Part shown: positions 7,868 through 15,619 of the stretch, piece after piece
How the letters are laid out: each line of letters opens with the position of its first letter
Position numbering within the stretch: the stretch's first letter is position 1
Source: Streptomyces mangrovisoli
GTDB lineage: Bacteria; Actinomycetota; Actinomycetes; Streptomycetales; Streptomycetaceae
Assembly: GCF_000974985.2 (NCBI RefSeq)
Contig: NZ_LAVA02000053.1
Span: 1 to 32,846, forward strand
Direction: 5' to 3'
DNA length: 32,846 nt
Program-made: the position numbers and the translations under genes
The notes under the pieces: model-generated
Database searches by the model: none
The model's input: only the letters and a program-made list of their open reading frames with translations
What the model was told of the DNA's origin: nothing

Positions 7868-10170
7868 GGTGCCTTGCCCTCCGAGTTCCACTGGGCGCCC
7901 TCCGAGTGGCTGGCACCGGCGGATTCGCGTACGGCCCTCCTCAAGTCGTCGGCCGTGTCGGAATTGATGGCCTGATTGTTCATCAAGGCGTGATCGACAG
8001 CGGACTCAGCCGATTCGATGGCCGCGCGGCGCCCGGAGGTGTAGCTCGAACTGGCCTCCGCACCCGCCTCATTCGAAGTGTCCTGCTCGATGCTCTTCAT
8101 GATGGACTCCTGGATGTCCTCCGAGGCCCATTCGAGCGGAGCACCCGCGACGGGAACGCGTTCGCCGACCTTCTCGATGCCCATGCCGAGAACGCGGTTC
8201 ACCCACTTCTGCTTGTCGGCTGCCGCTTCGTTGTAATCGGCGTCGGCCGCGGCGTGGTACTCGTAGATCGCGTGAGCCCTGGAGTCGCTCATGATGCCGG
8301 CGATCACCGACCCGGGGGCCACGGCGGCTCCCACGCGTCCGTCCAGTGATGCCGTCGACTGGCTGTCGCCGTTGATGACGTGGTCCACGACCTGGCTCGT
8401 GTAGGCCTGCTGGCCGCTTGTGATCGTGGCATAGGCGTCGGGGTCCTGCCCCACCTCGCTCAGGAAGCGAACCGTGTGCCCCGTGTCCAGATCGGCCGGT
8501 TCGCCGAAGGCGGGGAAGAGATCACTGCCGGGATCCTCCTGGTACATGGTCCGCTGAAAGTCCCCCATGTACTCGGACGTGATGTCGCCGAGGCTGTCAC
8601 GCAGCGCGTACAGCGGTCCCGAGTCCTCGTCCACGTCGCCGTTCTCGTTGTGCCGGATGAGTTCCGGGTTCGCGCCGAACTTGTCGACGATCTCGCTCAC
8701 CAGGTGCGCGCGTGCCGCGGTGTGCCTGATCGCGTCGGCGGTGTCGTCGCTGTCGTACGGCCGTCCCGTCGTGGCCGCTTCGAGCGCGTGCCCGAGCGCG
8801 TCGGGACCGAAGTTCAGCGCGTTCTTCGATTTGTCCTGGTCGGCGAAGACATTCGTGTCATTCGTGTCGATCGTCCACTCGAAATCCTTGTCGGTGAACA
8901 GGTCGAGGTAGGAGTCGAAGCCGACGCGACCGCCGGTCCTGACCGTGCCGTCCTCGTTGTACGCGGTGGGCGGCTGGGTGAAGAACTTCTCGGCGGCCCC
9001 GGGACTGTGGCCGAGGGCTTCCAGCACGCTGTTGAGCGGGTCGTTGCCCGTCCCGAGTCTCCCCGACGGATTGAAGCCGTAGAGGTCGGGATTGCCGGCG
9101 GGCTTGTTCTCCAGGAAGAAGTACGGGTCTTTCTGGTGGAGTTGCGTGATGTGTTCCGCGATCGGCGTGAGGAAGCGTGCGTCGTAGTCGCCGTAGCGGA
9201 GCAGCCCGCCGAGGACCTGATACCCGTACGGCTTGTTCATCTGCCCGCGCTCCCAGCCGATCTGCCGGGTGCCCAGGCGCCGGAACTCCGAGTTCCAGCT
9301 CTCGGGCAGGTGGTACCTGTGGTCGGGGTCCGTGGCGTCGGCCAGGGTCTGGCCCATGGCCTTCTGAAGGTCCCGCACCTCGTCGAGCCGGGTCTTCGTC
9401 GCGTCGGCGCCGGTGCCGTCGACGGACATCTCGGCGTAGAACTCCAGGGTCTTCTCCGGTCCGCCGAGGCCCTTGTAGAACTCGGTCGCGAACTCTCCGT
9501 CCTTCTCGGTGGAGTTGAACCGGAGCAGGCTGTTGAGCTCGCGCAGTTCCGCGTCGGACATGTGGTGGCCCTTGTGCGCCAGCTCCAGAGCGCGCTCGAC
9601 CTCGGCGTCGTTCAGGGACGCGTAGGCGCTGTGTCCCGCGTTGTGGGCATCGCCGCCGTGGCTCCTGGCCAGCGCCCGGGCGACAGAGGCGTCGATCTCC
9701 GCGGCGTGGGCGAGGATCCGGTTGATCCGCCCCTCCAACTCCTGTCGGCCGCCGAGCTGTTCGTGGGTGTGCTCGTCCGAATCCCCCCGGACATGCGGGA
9801 AGAAGCATCGAACCCTGCCGCCGCCGATGTCCTCCACACGGACGCCGAGACTCGAAGCGTCCTCCTGGACGGCCTTCTTGAGCTGCCGCTGGAGAGAGGC
9901 GAGCTCCGTCTGTCCGTCGTCGAGCACCTGGAAGATGCTGTTCGCCTCGGTGTGGAGGTCAGCGATCTCCTTCGTGGTTTTGGTGATGAACTCCCGGGTG
10001 ACGGTCGCGTTGACGCCGGCCCAGCGGGCGGCGTCGGATGTGGCCTGCATGCCCTTGCGGGCGTTCTCCGCGGTCGCCTTGAGCCCGTCGACGGTCTTCT
10101 TCCAGTCCGAGACGGACGCGGCGAGCTTGCCGAGGTCGACCTCGATGAGGTCGGTGAACGTGAACGCCAT
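7864..10170 (-). CDS. Large WXG100-headed helical protein, candidate T7SS substrate (LXG-like layout)
   Basis: A 768-aa protein without signal peptide or membrane segment. Residues 1-100 are helical with a W-A-G motif at 50-52, where WXG100 proteins have their helix-turn; a second helical hairpin follows (ADLHTEANSIFQVL to LQRQLKKAV). The middle is rich in charged and aromatic residues, and the C-terminus (about 640-768) is Ala/Glu/Ser-rich helical. No nuclease, NADase or protease motif is recognised. It may belong to an actinobacterial family of large uncharacterised WXG-associated proteins (DUF6571 comes to mind, unverified). The ATG at 10170 follows the upstream gene's TAG by 9 nt, with GGGGGC between them. 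The next gene overlaps its stop by GTGA. A WXG head on a long protein is typical of T7SS effectors, hence the suggested role. Confidence 0.85.
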   Translation of the reverse strand: MAFTFTDLIEVDLGKLAASVSDWKKTVDGLKATAENARKGMQATSDAARWAGVNATVTREFITKTTKEIADLHTEANSIFQVLDDGQTELASLQRQLKKAVQEDASSLGVRVEDIGGGRVRCFFPHVRGDSDEHTHEQLGGRQELEGRINRILAHAAEIDASVARALARSHGGDAHNAGHSAYASLNDAEVERALELAHKGHHMSDAELRELNSLLRFNSTEKDGEFATEFYKGLGGPEKTLEFYAEMSVDGTGADATKTRLDEVRDLQKAMGQTLADATDPDHRYHLPESWNSEFRRLGTRQIGWERGQMNKPYGYQVLGGLLRYGDYDARFLTPIAEHITQLHQKDPYFFLENKPAGNPDLYGFNPSGRLGTGNDPLNSVLEALGHSPGAAEKFFTQPPTAYNEDGTVRTGGRVGFDSYLDLFTDKDFEWTIDTNDTNVFADQDKSKNALNFGPDALGHALEAATTGRPYDSDDTADAIRHTAARAHLVSEIVDKFGANPELIRHNENGDVDEDSGPLYALRDSLGDITSEYMGDFQRTMYQEDPGSDLFPAFGEPADLDTGHTVRFLSEVGQDPDAYATITSGQQAYTSQVVDHVINGDSQSTASLDGRVGAAVAPGSVIAGIMSDSRAHAIYEYHAAADADYNEAAADKQKWVNRVLGMGIEKVGERVPVAGAPLEWASEDIQESIMKSIEQDTSNEAGAEASSSYTSGRRAAIESAESAVDHALMNNQAINSDTADDLRRAVRESAGASHSEGAQWNSEGKAP

Positions 10171-10179
10171 CGGGGCCCC

Positions 10180-10659
10180 CTACTCGAAGTACTGGTCGAG
10201 CTGCGAGACGGACAGGGCGGAGCCGTCACGCTCGCGTACGGCCGCCGCGATCGTCTCGTCGTCCTCCGCGTGCCGTTTCCGGCTGTAGTCGAGGTGGTTC
10301 GAGACATGTGCGCACGCCTGCAGCACGGAGTCGACCTGTGAGGTCCACACCGTGACGGTCGTCTCCAGGGCGCCGCCGATGGCGAGGCCATGGGACTTCA
10401 GCTCGGCGGCGGCCCGCATCGTGGTGCCGGCCCCGCTCTTGTCCGCCCCCGCCCCGGCGATGTCGGCCTGCGCGCGCACGTGGTCGTAGAGGACGTGCGC
10501 CTCGTGCCCCACGGCACCCAGATCGTCCTGGTGCACCACCAGGTCGCCCGAGTCCGCGGATCCGCCACCGGAGTCGGCCGCCACCTGGTCGAGATGGGTG
10601 TGAGGCGACTGCCGTTCGGCCGCCGAGGCCTTGAGGTGCTCCCATTCGTCCCACGTCAC
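10180..10659 (-). CDS. Small helical WXG-like partner protein, first gene of leftward accessory operon
   Basis: A 159-aa, mostly helical, soluble protein starting at GTG (reads MTWDEWEHLKASAAERQ). GGGGGA about 15 nt upstream is the only plausible ribosome binding site. The central region (DLVVHQDDLGAVGHEAHVL to AELKSHGLAIGG, then VTVWTSQVDSVLQACAHVSN) resembles the two-helix ESAT-6/WXG100 fold, but there is no W-x-G. The C-terminus (ALSVSQLDQYFE) is acidic. It is followed after 9 nt by the 768-aa WXG-headed gene. Small helical proteins encoded just before long WXG/LXG proteins commonly act as heterodimer partners or chaperones in T7SS; that role is inferred here from position and size only. 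Confidence 0.75.
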   Translation of the reverse strand: MTWDEWEHLKASAAERQSPHTHLDQVAADSGGGSADSGDLVVHQDDLGAVGHEAHVLYDHVRAQADIAGAGADKSGAGTTMRAAAELKSHGLAIGGALETTVTVWTSQVDSVLQACAHVSNHLDYSRKRHAEDDETIAAAVRERDGSALSVSQLDQYFE

Positions 10660-11163
10660 GCGTGCATCACTGTCCCCCGTGAATTCGTGCTCCAGAGCCC
10701 GACTCGGTTGGACGATGCCACCTCCGGAAGCCGGGCCAGGTCAAGTCGGCAACCCGGAACAGGGAAATTTCTCGCCATGTTCGGGGCTTGCCGATCACTC
10801 TCCCGGGTGGAGGATTGCGCGAGTTCATGCCGACCCACGGATGAATGAACGGGCGCCGCGTGCCGGGGAAGGGTTGTTGTCGCCCGCCCATGACGCTCAC
10901 GGTCAGTCAGTGGCCCGACACCGTGCGGTAGTTGAGCCTTCACGATCCTTCGCAGCAAACCGGTGATTCCGGGCAAAGCGCGGCGCCTGATGCTAGGCCG
11001 TAACTGAGTTAACACACACCCTGGTTGGACCTGATGTGCCGTTTGACTACAGTGGTAAAGGCGTTGAGAGGAACGGCTCGCTTTGCGATCGTAGGGCGGG
11101 TGAGCGATCGGTCCCGCTCGGCGCGTATCACGGGGTGACGGGGAGAAAACGGGGAGGAGCGTC
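10660..11163. other. 504-bp divergent regulatory region between the two accessory operons
   Basis: No credible gene is seen on either strand. It is less GC-rich than its surroundings, especially about 10960-11070. It contains a good rightward promoter (11025-11053) preceded by an inverted repeat TAAC-N3-GTTA (11001-11011), and the purine-rich ribosome binding site GGGGAGGAG just before 11161. For the leftward operon, a -35-like TTGACC (complement of 10739-10744) is visible without a convincing -10. Confidence 0.6.
11025..11053 (+). promoter_or_regulatory. Likely vegetative-type promoter for the rightward accessory operon
   Basis: TTGGAC (11025-11030), a 17-bp spacer, then TACAGT (11048-11053). 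This is a close fit to the main Streptomyces sigma factor consensus (TTGAC / TAnnnT). It would give a 5' leader of about 100 nt before the GTG at 11164. The inverted repeat TAAC-N3-GTTA ends 14 bp upstream of the -35 and could be an operator. Confidence 0.6.
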
Positions 11164-11607
11164 GTGCTTCCGGCAGACATGGTGGGGGGCGTGTCGGCGA
11201 CCAGGGCCGCGAACCTGGAAGCCAGTGGAGAGGCGTTGACCACGTTCATGAAGCGGGTCGACGGGGTCCTGCGCGACCTGGAGTCGTCGGCGGGCAATCC
11301 GACGAAGGTCAGCGCGCAGACGATCAGGGCGGGCTCGCTCAACAGCGGCACCCAGGGCGACTTCCCTGAGGCGCACGGCCTCTACGAGCAGTACCACGCG
11401 GTCCACGAGAAGCTGACCAGCCTGTCCAAGACCCTGCACCTCCAGATCGAGGCGATCGGCATCGCGGTCCAGGGCGCGCACAAGGGCTTCGACGCGCTGG
11501 AGGAGGACCAGCGGCGGCGGTTCTGGGAGATCCAGACGGAGATCGACAAGCTCCAGCCGAAGAAGAGCAGCGCCAGCGGCGGCGACGGCACTGACGTGAA
11601 GGCGTGA
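11164..11607 (+). CDS. Small helical T7SS-associated protein, first gene of rightward accessory operon
   Basis: A 147-aa soluble protein, reading MLPADMVGGVSATRAANLEA from a GTG, with GGGGAGGAG a few bases upstream; an in-frame ATG at 11179 is a poorer alternative. The body is long amphipathic helices (EALTTFMKRVDGVLRDLES, then YEQYHAVHEKLTSLSKTL and ALEEDQRRRFWEIQTEIDK), followed by a flexible Lys/Ser/Gly tail. It lacks W-x-G but resembles ESX heterodimer partners in size and helical content. It is followed by a PPE/WXG-like gene after a 2-nt gap (or a 4-nt overlap if that gene's GTG is used), like PE-PPE or Esx pairs. Family not recognised; the partner role is inferred. Confidence 0.8.
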   Translation: MLPADMVGGVSATRAANLEASGEALTTFMKRVDGVLRDLESSAGNPTKVSAQTIRAGSLNSGTQGDFPEAHGLYEQYHAVHEKLTSLSKTLHLQIEAIGIAVQGAHKGFDALEEDQRRRFWEIQTEIDKLQPKKSSASGGDGTDVKA

Positions 11608-11609
11608 CG

Positions 11610-13373
11610 ATGACGGACAAGCACAAGGCGGACTTGGACCGCGTCTCCGGCCAGAACAGCTTCACGGACTTCGCCCGGGGCATCGAGGACAAGCCGAAGT
11701 CGGGCGGCTTCCTCAACAACATCATGCGCTCGGCGGTCGATTCGACGGCGTACGGTCACTCGATGCACGGCCGTACGCAGTTCGAGGACTACCACCTGAA
11801 CCGTATGGTCGACATCGTCGAGGCGACCGACCCCGAGGACCTGGAGTCCTCCGGCAAGGCGCTCTGGGACGCGCGTGACGCCATCAAGTCGGCCGCCACC
11901 GAACTCGGCGGGCACATCGAGAACGTGACCTGGGTGGGCGAGTCGGGCGACGCGTTCCGCACCTGGGGCCGCTCGCTGGTCACCAACACGCATGCGCTGA
12001 GCGACTTCGCGGGCGGGGCGGGCGACCAGATCACGGCCGCCGCGGTGGGCCTCGCGTCCGTGCGCAACGCCATGCCGCCGCGCGACCCGCGCAGCACCCC
12101 GAAGGCGCCCACGGCCTTCCCCAAGGCCAAGCAGGTCAAGACCAACGACGCGTACACCGCCGCCGTGCACCAGGAGAGCAACCGCCAAGAGGCGATCAAC
12201 CAGATGAATCGGTTGTCGTCGTACTACGCGGTGTCCCGGGACGAACTGGCGACGCTGAACGAGACGGCGCCCACTTTTGAGTCGATGCCGGATGTGGGGG
12301 TGCCGAAGCCGAAGGGGGGAAGCATCTGGGACTCCGGCAGTGCATCCAATGCGGCAGCTGTGGGACACACCTCCGTAGCAGCGTCGTCCGCGCACCACTC
12401 GTCCGCGACACCAGCTACTCACACGGTCGGCCACCAGACGACGGACACCCCGGCGCCCGTGACGCACACTCCAGGGACCGTCCCTCACGCGGACACACCC
12501 ACGGCGCCGGCGCACACGCACATCGACACGGTGGGCACCCTGCCGACGACGACGGTTCCGTCCACCGGCCACAATCCGCCGGCGACGGGGAGCCCCTCGG
12601 TCGGTGGCGGCGCGAGCACCATCGAGCCCAGCCCCGTCGGTCCGCTGCCCGTGTCCGGGCGAGGCATCAGCGGAGCGGGCGGTATGCGCGGCACCCTGGG
12701 GACGCAGGGGCGCGCCGGCACCTCCGGAATGGGCGAGTCCGGCACGGGCCGTACGTCGGGACGTGGCACCACGGGCCAGATGGGCCGCGCCACCGAGACG
12801 GCCGGCCGCTCCCTGACCAAGGGATCCGGCGCCGGGGGCAAGGCTTCCGCCATGGGCCGAGGCGTCACCGGAGGCACCCCGCGTGCCACGGGGACGCGGG
12901 CCGGGGGTGGCCCGTCCACCGGCGCGGGGCGCTCGAACGGCGTCGTCGGAGGACGGCCCACGTCCGCGACCGGCTCGGGCAAGAACGGCTCGCGCATCCC
13001 GCGCGGCAACGTCATCGGTGCCGAGGAGGAGACCGGTGCGCGGCCCGCGACCGGGCGCCCCGGTCAGCGGGGTGTCTTCGGCGCCGCCGAATCCACGGGG
13101 CGGACCGGCGCCAACTCGCCCACCTCGCGTGCCGGTACGGGCTCGTCCGAGGCCGTCACGGGCCGTCCGGCAGCGACCAACTCCGCCGCGCGGGCCGAAC
13201 GCAACGGCATGACCCGTGGAGGCTCTGGTCTCGTGCGCGGAACTGGCGGCCATGGAAGGTCCCGTGACCGGGAGCACGATGAGGGCACAGCCCGCCCGGA
13301 CTACCTGGTCGAGGATGAAGAGACCCATCTGCCCGACGAGCCCCGGCGCGACGTGCCGCCGGTCGTCGACTGA
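11610..13373 (+). CDS. WXG/PPE-like T7SS substrate with low-complexity body and C-terminal YxxxD motif
   Basis: A 587-aa protein from ATG 11610 (MTDKHKADLDRVSGQNSF). A GTG at 11604 overlapping the previous stop is possible, but the GAAGG at 11598-11602 suits the ATG. Residues ~55-170 are helical with W108-V-G110 (NVTWVGESGDAFRTW), a WXG-type helix-turn-helix. Residues ~240-560 are Thr/Ser/His/Pro-rich, then Gly/Arg/Thr-rich and disordered. The extreme C-terminus is a conserved-looking acidic segment, PDYLVEDEETHLPDEP then RRDVPPVVD, containing Y565-x3-D569, the T7SS export-type motif YxxxD/E. I recall similar DYLVEDEE...VPPV tails in other actinobacterial ESX-linked proteins. It is probably a secreted or complex-associated protein paired with the preceding small helical protein. 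Confidence 0.85.
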   Translation: MTDKHKADLDRVSGQNSFTDFARGIEDKPKSGGFLNNIMRSAVDSTAYGHSMHGRTQFEDYHLNRMVDIVEATDPEDLESSGKALWDARDAIKSAATELGGHIENVTWVGESGDAFRTWGRSLVTNTHALSDFAGGAGDQITAAAVGLASVRNAMPPRDPRSTPKAPTAFPKAKQVKTNDAYTAAVHQESNRQEAINQMNRLSSYYAVSRDELATLNETAPTFESMPDVGVPKPKGGSIWDSGSASNAAAVGHTSVAASSAHHSSATPATHTVGHQTTDTPAPVTHTPGTVPHADTPTAPAHTHIDTVGTLPTTTVPSTGHNPPATGSPSVGGGASTIEPSPVGPLPVSGRGISGAGGMRGTLGTQGRAGTSGMGESGTGRTSGRGTTGQMGRATETAGRSLTKGSGAGGKASAMGRGVTGGTPRATGTRAGGGPSTGAGRSNGVVGGRPTSATGSGKNGSRIPRGNVIGAEEETGARPATGRPGQRGVFGAAESTGRTGANSPTSRAGTGSSEAVTGRPAATNSAARAERNGMTRGGSGLVRGTGGHGRSRDREHDEGTARPDYLVEDEETHLPDEPRRDVPPVVD

Positions 13374-13398
13374 GCGCGAACGAGGACACACAGACACC

Positions 13399-14670
13399 AT
13401 GAAGTCAGAGACCGGCAGGCGAGTCGACGAGGCTGCCCTCCTCAGGACGCGCCGTGCGGGACGGACGCGCGCCGTGGGCGCGTTCGTCGGCGCTCTGGGC
13501 GTCGTGAGCGTCGGATTCGCGCCGAGCGCCACTGCCTACGATGCCCAGTCGCAGGAGTGGTACCTCAAGTCAATGCAGGCCGAGCAGATGTGGAAGGTCA
13601 GTACGGGCAAGGGCGTCAAGATCGCGGTCATCGACACGGGGGTCAACCCGAACACGCCGTCGCTCAAGGGACAGGTGCTCACTGACGAGACCCCCGAAGC
13701 GGTCGCGTACCACGCTACCGACGACTATCAAGGTCACGGCACGAGCATGGCCGAGCTCATCGCGGGGACGGGTGTGGGCGGCGGCGTCAAGGGGCTGGCG
13801 CCGGGGGCGAAGATTGTCCCGTACCGCATCCGACTTGAGGGCGTGAAGAAGTCGGAAGAGGCCAAGACGCCCGAACCGGCGGATGCCATCAGGGCCGCGG
13901 CCGACAGCGACGCCAAGATCATCAACATGTCCTTCGACTCACCCTATGTGGACCCGGAGGAGGAGGCGGCCATCAAATACGCCGCCTCGAAGGGAAAGTT
14001 GCTGATCGCCGGCACCGGCAACACGGATTCGGGCAAGAGCCGGATGGGCTATCCCGTCTCCTATCCTTACGTCGTAGGTGTCGCCGCCGTGAACAAGTCG
14101 TTGAGCGTGTCCAAGTTCTCGACTAGCGGAGGCTACGTCGATCTCGCTGCGCCGGGCGAGTCGATCCCCGGATGGTGCGACGCCACCCTCCGCTCGTACT
14201 GCGATCGCAAGGGCACGAGCGCCTCGTCCGCGATCGCCTCTGCAGCAGCCGCCCTCATCTGGTCCGCCCACCCCGACTGGACCGTCAACCAGGTGACCCG
14301 CGCGCTGATCGACACCGCGGGCCGGACCTGGGCGAAGGACAACCCGAGCAAGTACGCGGGCTACGGCTTCGTCCGCCCGCGCATCGTCCTCGCGAACCCC
14401 CACTACGACCCGGGCCCCGCCAACGAGGACCCTCTCGCTGACGCGAACGGTGGCAACCTCCTGGCCAACTCCGCCAACACCCCCACCCCTTCCGCACCAG
14501 CCTCGTCACAAGCCTCCGACTCCACTTCAGGCGGCGCCACTTCCGCGGCAGGATCGAGTGAGGACTCCGGCGGCAGCACGTCGCTGTGGGTCGCGATCGG
14601 TGCGGCGCTCGCGGTGATCGTCGCCGGCGGCGCGGGGTTCGCGGTGGTGCGGGCGCGCCGCGCCGGGTGA
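13399..14670 (+). CDS. Second mycosin-like subtilisin protease
   Basis: A 423-aa S8 protease with signal peptide (basic start, hydrophobic AVGAFVGALGVVSVGFAP, cleavage near ATAYD around 46), catalytic Asp79 (VIDTGVN), His113 (GHGTSMAE), Ser274 (GTSASSA) and oxyanion Asn208 (GTGNTD). A Ser/Pro/Thr-rich linker (about 355-395) leads to a C-terminal membrane helix (396-418) and a basic tail. The layout is mycosin, but the Ser motif lacks the usual Pro (GTSxxxP), and Cys260/Cys268 in GWCDATLRSYC may form a local disulfide. A weak GAGG precedes the ATG by 13 nt. It follows the WXG/PPE-like gene by 25 nt, so it is likely dedicated to that substrate pair rather than a spare copy of the first mycosin. 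Confidence 0.9.
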   Translation: MKSETGRRVDEAALLRTRRAGRTRAVGAFVGALGVVSVGFAPSATAYDAQSQEWYLKSMQAEQMWKVSTGKGVKIAVIDTGVNPNTPSLKGQVLTDETPEAVAYHATDDYQGHGTSMAELIAGTGVGGGVKGLAPGAKIVPYRIRLEGVKKSEEAKTPEPADAIRAAADSDAKIINMSFDSPYVDPEEEAAIKYAASKGKLLIAGTGNTDSGKSRMGYPVSYPYVVGVAAVNKSLSVSKFSTSGGYVDLAAPGESIPGWCDATLRSYCDRKGTSASSAIASAAAALIWSAHPDWTVNQVTRALIDTAGRTWAKDNPSKYAGYGFVRPRIVLANPHYDPGPANEDPLADANGGNLLANSANTPTPSAPASSQASDSTSGGATSAAGSSEDSGGSTSLWVAIGAALAVIVAGGAGFAVVRARRAG

Positions 14671-14736
14671 CGTCGTACACCGCTGTCCGCCGGGACAGTC
14701 GGTTCACACAACGCAGACAGGAAGGACTGGCTGATC

Positions 14737-15081
14737 ATGGCAGACCAGAAGCTCGAAGATGCAGCGGTAGTCGCTCTCCAGAAGCAGATGTACGAGAAGT
14801 ACGAGGGCATCAGCACCCGGGTCCACCGGCTTCAGGCCGTCATCGACGGCCTCGAGGGCAAGTGGCAGGGCATCGGCCGTGCCGCCTTCGACAAGAAGCA
14901 GTACGAGATCAACGAGTCGCTCAAGAACATCGGCACCATCCTGGGCGATGTCATCGAGGCGATGACCAAGACGCGCAACATCAAGGACACGAAGGAAGAC
15001 GAGGTCCGCGCCGCCGTCGCGAAGATCGACGTGCAGGACGGCGCGTCCACCACCCCCATCTCCTCGCTGAGCTCCTACTGA
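14737..15081 (+). CDS. esxB: WXG100 family protein, first of the esx pair
   Basis: A 114-aa WXG100 protein: helical hairpin with W43-Q-G45 (EGKWQGIGRAAFDKK) and the usual downstream aromatic/hydrophobic positions. The C-terminal ~20 residues (VQDGASTTPISSLSSY) are flexible. AGGAAGGA lies 10 nt before the ATG. A second WXG100 gene follows after 45 nt, so the two probably form the secreted heterodimer of this ESX system. The symbol follows the Streptomyces esxBA gene order as I recall it; by motif, however, the CFP-10-like C-terminal YxxxD signal is on the second protein, so the A/B naming is uncertain. Transcription may read from the upstream mycosin gene (66-nt gap) or from a promoter inside it. 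Confidence 0.9.
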   Translation: MADQKLEDAAVVALQKQMYEKYEGISTRVHRLQAVIDGLEGKWQGIGRAAFDKKQYEINESLKNIGTILGDVIEAMTKTRNIKDTKEDEVRAAVAKIDVQDGASTTPISSLSSY

Positions 15082-15126
15082 GCCTGCTGAGCCCTGCTGA
15101 TCACGAAAGAGACGAGGTAGACAGGC

Positions 15127-15426
15127 ATGGCCAATAACTCCGACGGATTGTCGGTCACTTACGACGGGCTCGACCACGCCGCCACCAACATCGGCAACGA
15201 GGCCAAGCAGCTGGAGCAGGACCTGGCGGAGCTGCGCAACCTCGTGGTGAAGAGCCTCCAGTACTGGGAGGGCCAGGCCCAGGGCACCTTCAACGAGAAG
15301 CTGCACAAGTGGGACAAGGAAGCCGGCGACATCCACACCGCGCTGGCCGGCATCGGTCACGTCGTGTACCAGTCGGGCGGTACCTACATGGAGGGCGACA
15401 AGAAGGCCGCCTCCTACTTCCAGTAG
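15127..15426 (+). CDS. esxA: WXG100 family protein, second of the esx pair
   Basis: A 99-aa WXG100 protein: two amphipathic helices joined by W47-E-G49 (LQYWEGQAQGTFNEK), exactly the family length. The C-terminal tail has Y87-x3-D91 (TYMEGDKKAASYFQ), the general T7SS export motif YxxxD/E, which in heterodimers is carried by one partner (EsxB/CFP-10 in mycobacteria). GAGG lies 9 nt before the ATG. It ends 31 bases before a strong bidirectional terminator, so it is the last gene of the rightward unit. The A/B symbol follows assumed gene order and could be swapped. Confidence 0.92.
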   Translation: MANNSDGLSVTYDGLDHAATNIGNEAKQLEQDLAELRNLVVKSLQYWEGQAQGTFNEKLHKWDKEAGDIHTALAGIGHVVYQSGGTYMEGDKKAASYFQ

Positions 15427-15456
15427 GCAGCCGGGCCGCGGCAGGCGGTCGTAGAT

Positions 15457-15489
15457 AAGGGTGGGCGCGCGCGGGAGGCGCCCACCCTT
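15457..15489. terminator. Strong bidirectional terminator after the esx pair
   Basis: A perfect 12-bp stem, AAGGGTGGGCGC / GCGCCCACCCTT, with a 9-nt loop, placed between the convergent esx pair and eccC. Confidence 0.85.
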
Positions 15490-15571
15490 CCGCATGCCCG
15501 GCCCCTGCCCCGACCCTGCCTCGCCCCTGCCTCGCCCCTTTCCGACCCCCGCCCCACCGAGACGCACCAGA

Positions 15572-15602
15572 GCCCCGCCCCGCCGAGACGGCGGAACGGG
15601 GC
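15572..15602 (-). terminator. Hairpin terminator downstream of eccC
   Basis: A stem GCCCCG-(CC)-CCGCCG, loop AGA, CGGCGG-(AA)-CGGGGC, with one symmetric 2-nt internal mismatch. It starts 17 nt beyond the eccC stop on the minus strand. Confidence 0.65.
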
Positions 15603-15619
15603 CCCGGACAGCGGTGGGC

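Noticed and set aside
8380..10341. 653-aa open frame antisense to the WXG-headed gene
   Set aside because: Arg/Val-rich shadow with no recognisable domain; the opposite strand has a coherent operon with good sites.
10656..11351. 231-aa minus-strand frame across the divergent regulatory region
   Set aside because: It runs through the rightward promoter and into the antisense of a real gene, with no ribosome binding site or domain.
7328..14670. Mobile element insertion in the ESX locus
   Set aside because: No transposase, integrase, terminal repeats or tRNA-type attachment site; codon use is ordinary Streptomyces. It looks like an accessory part of the locus rather than a recent insertion.
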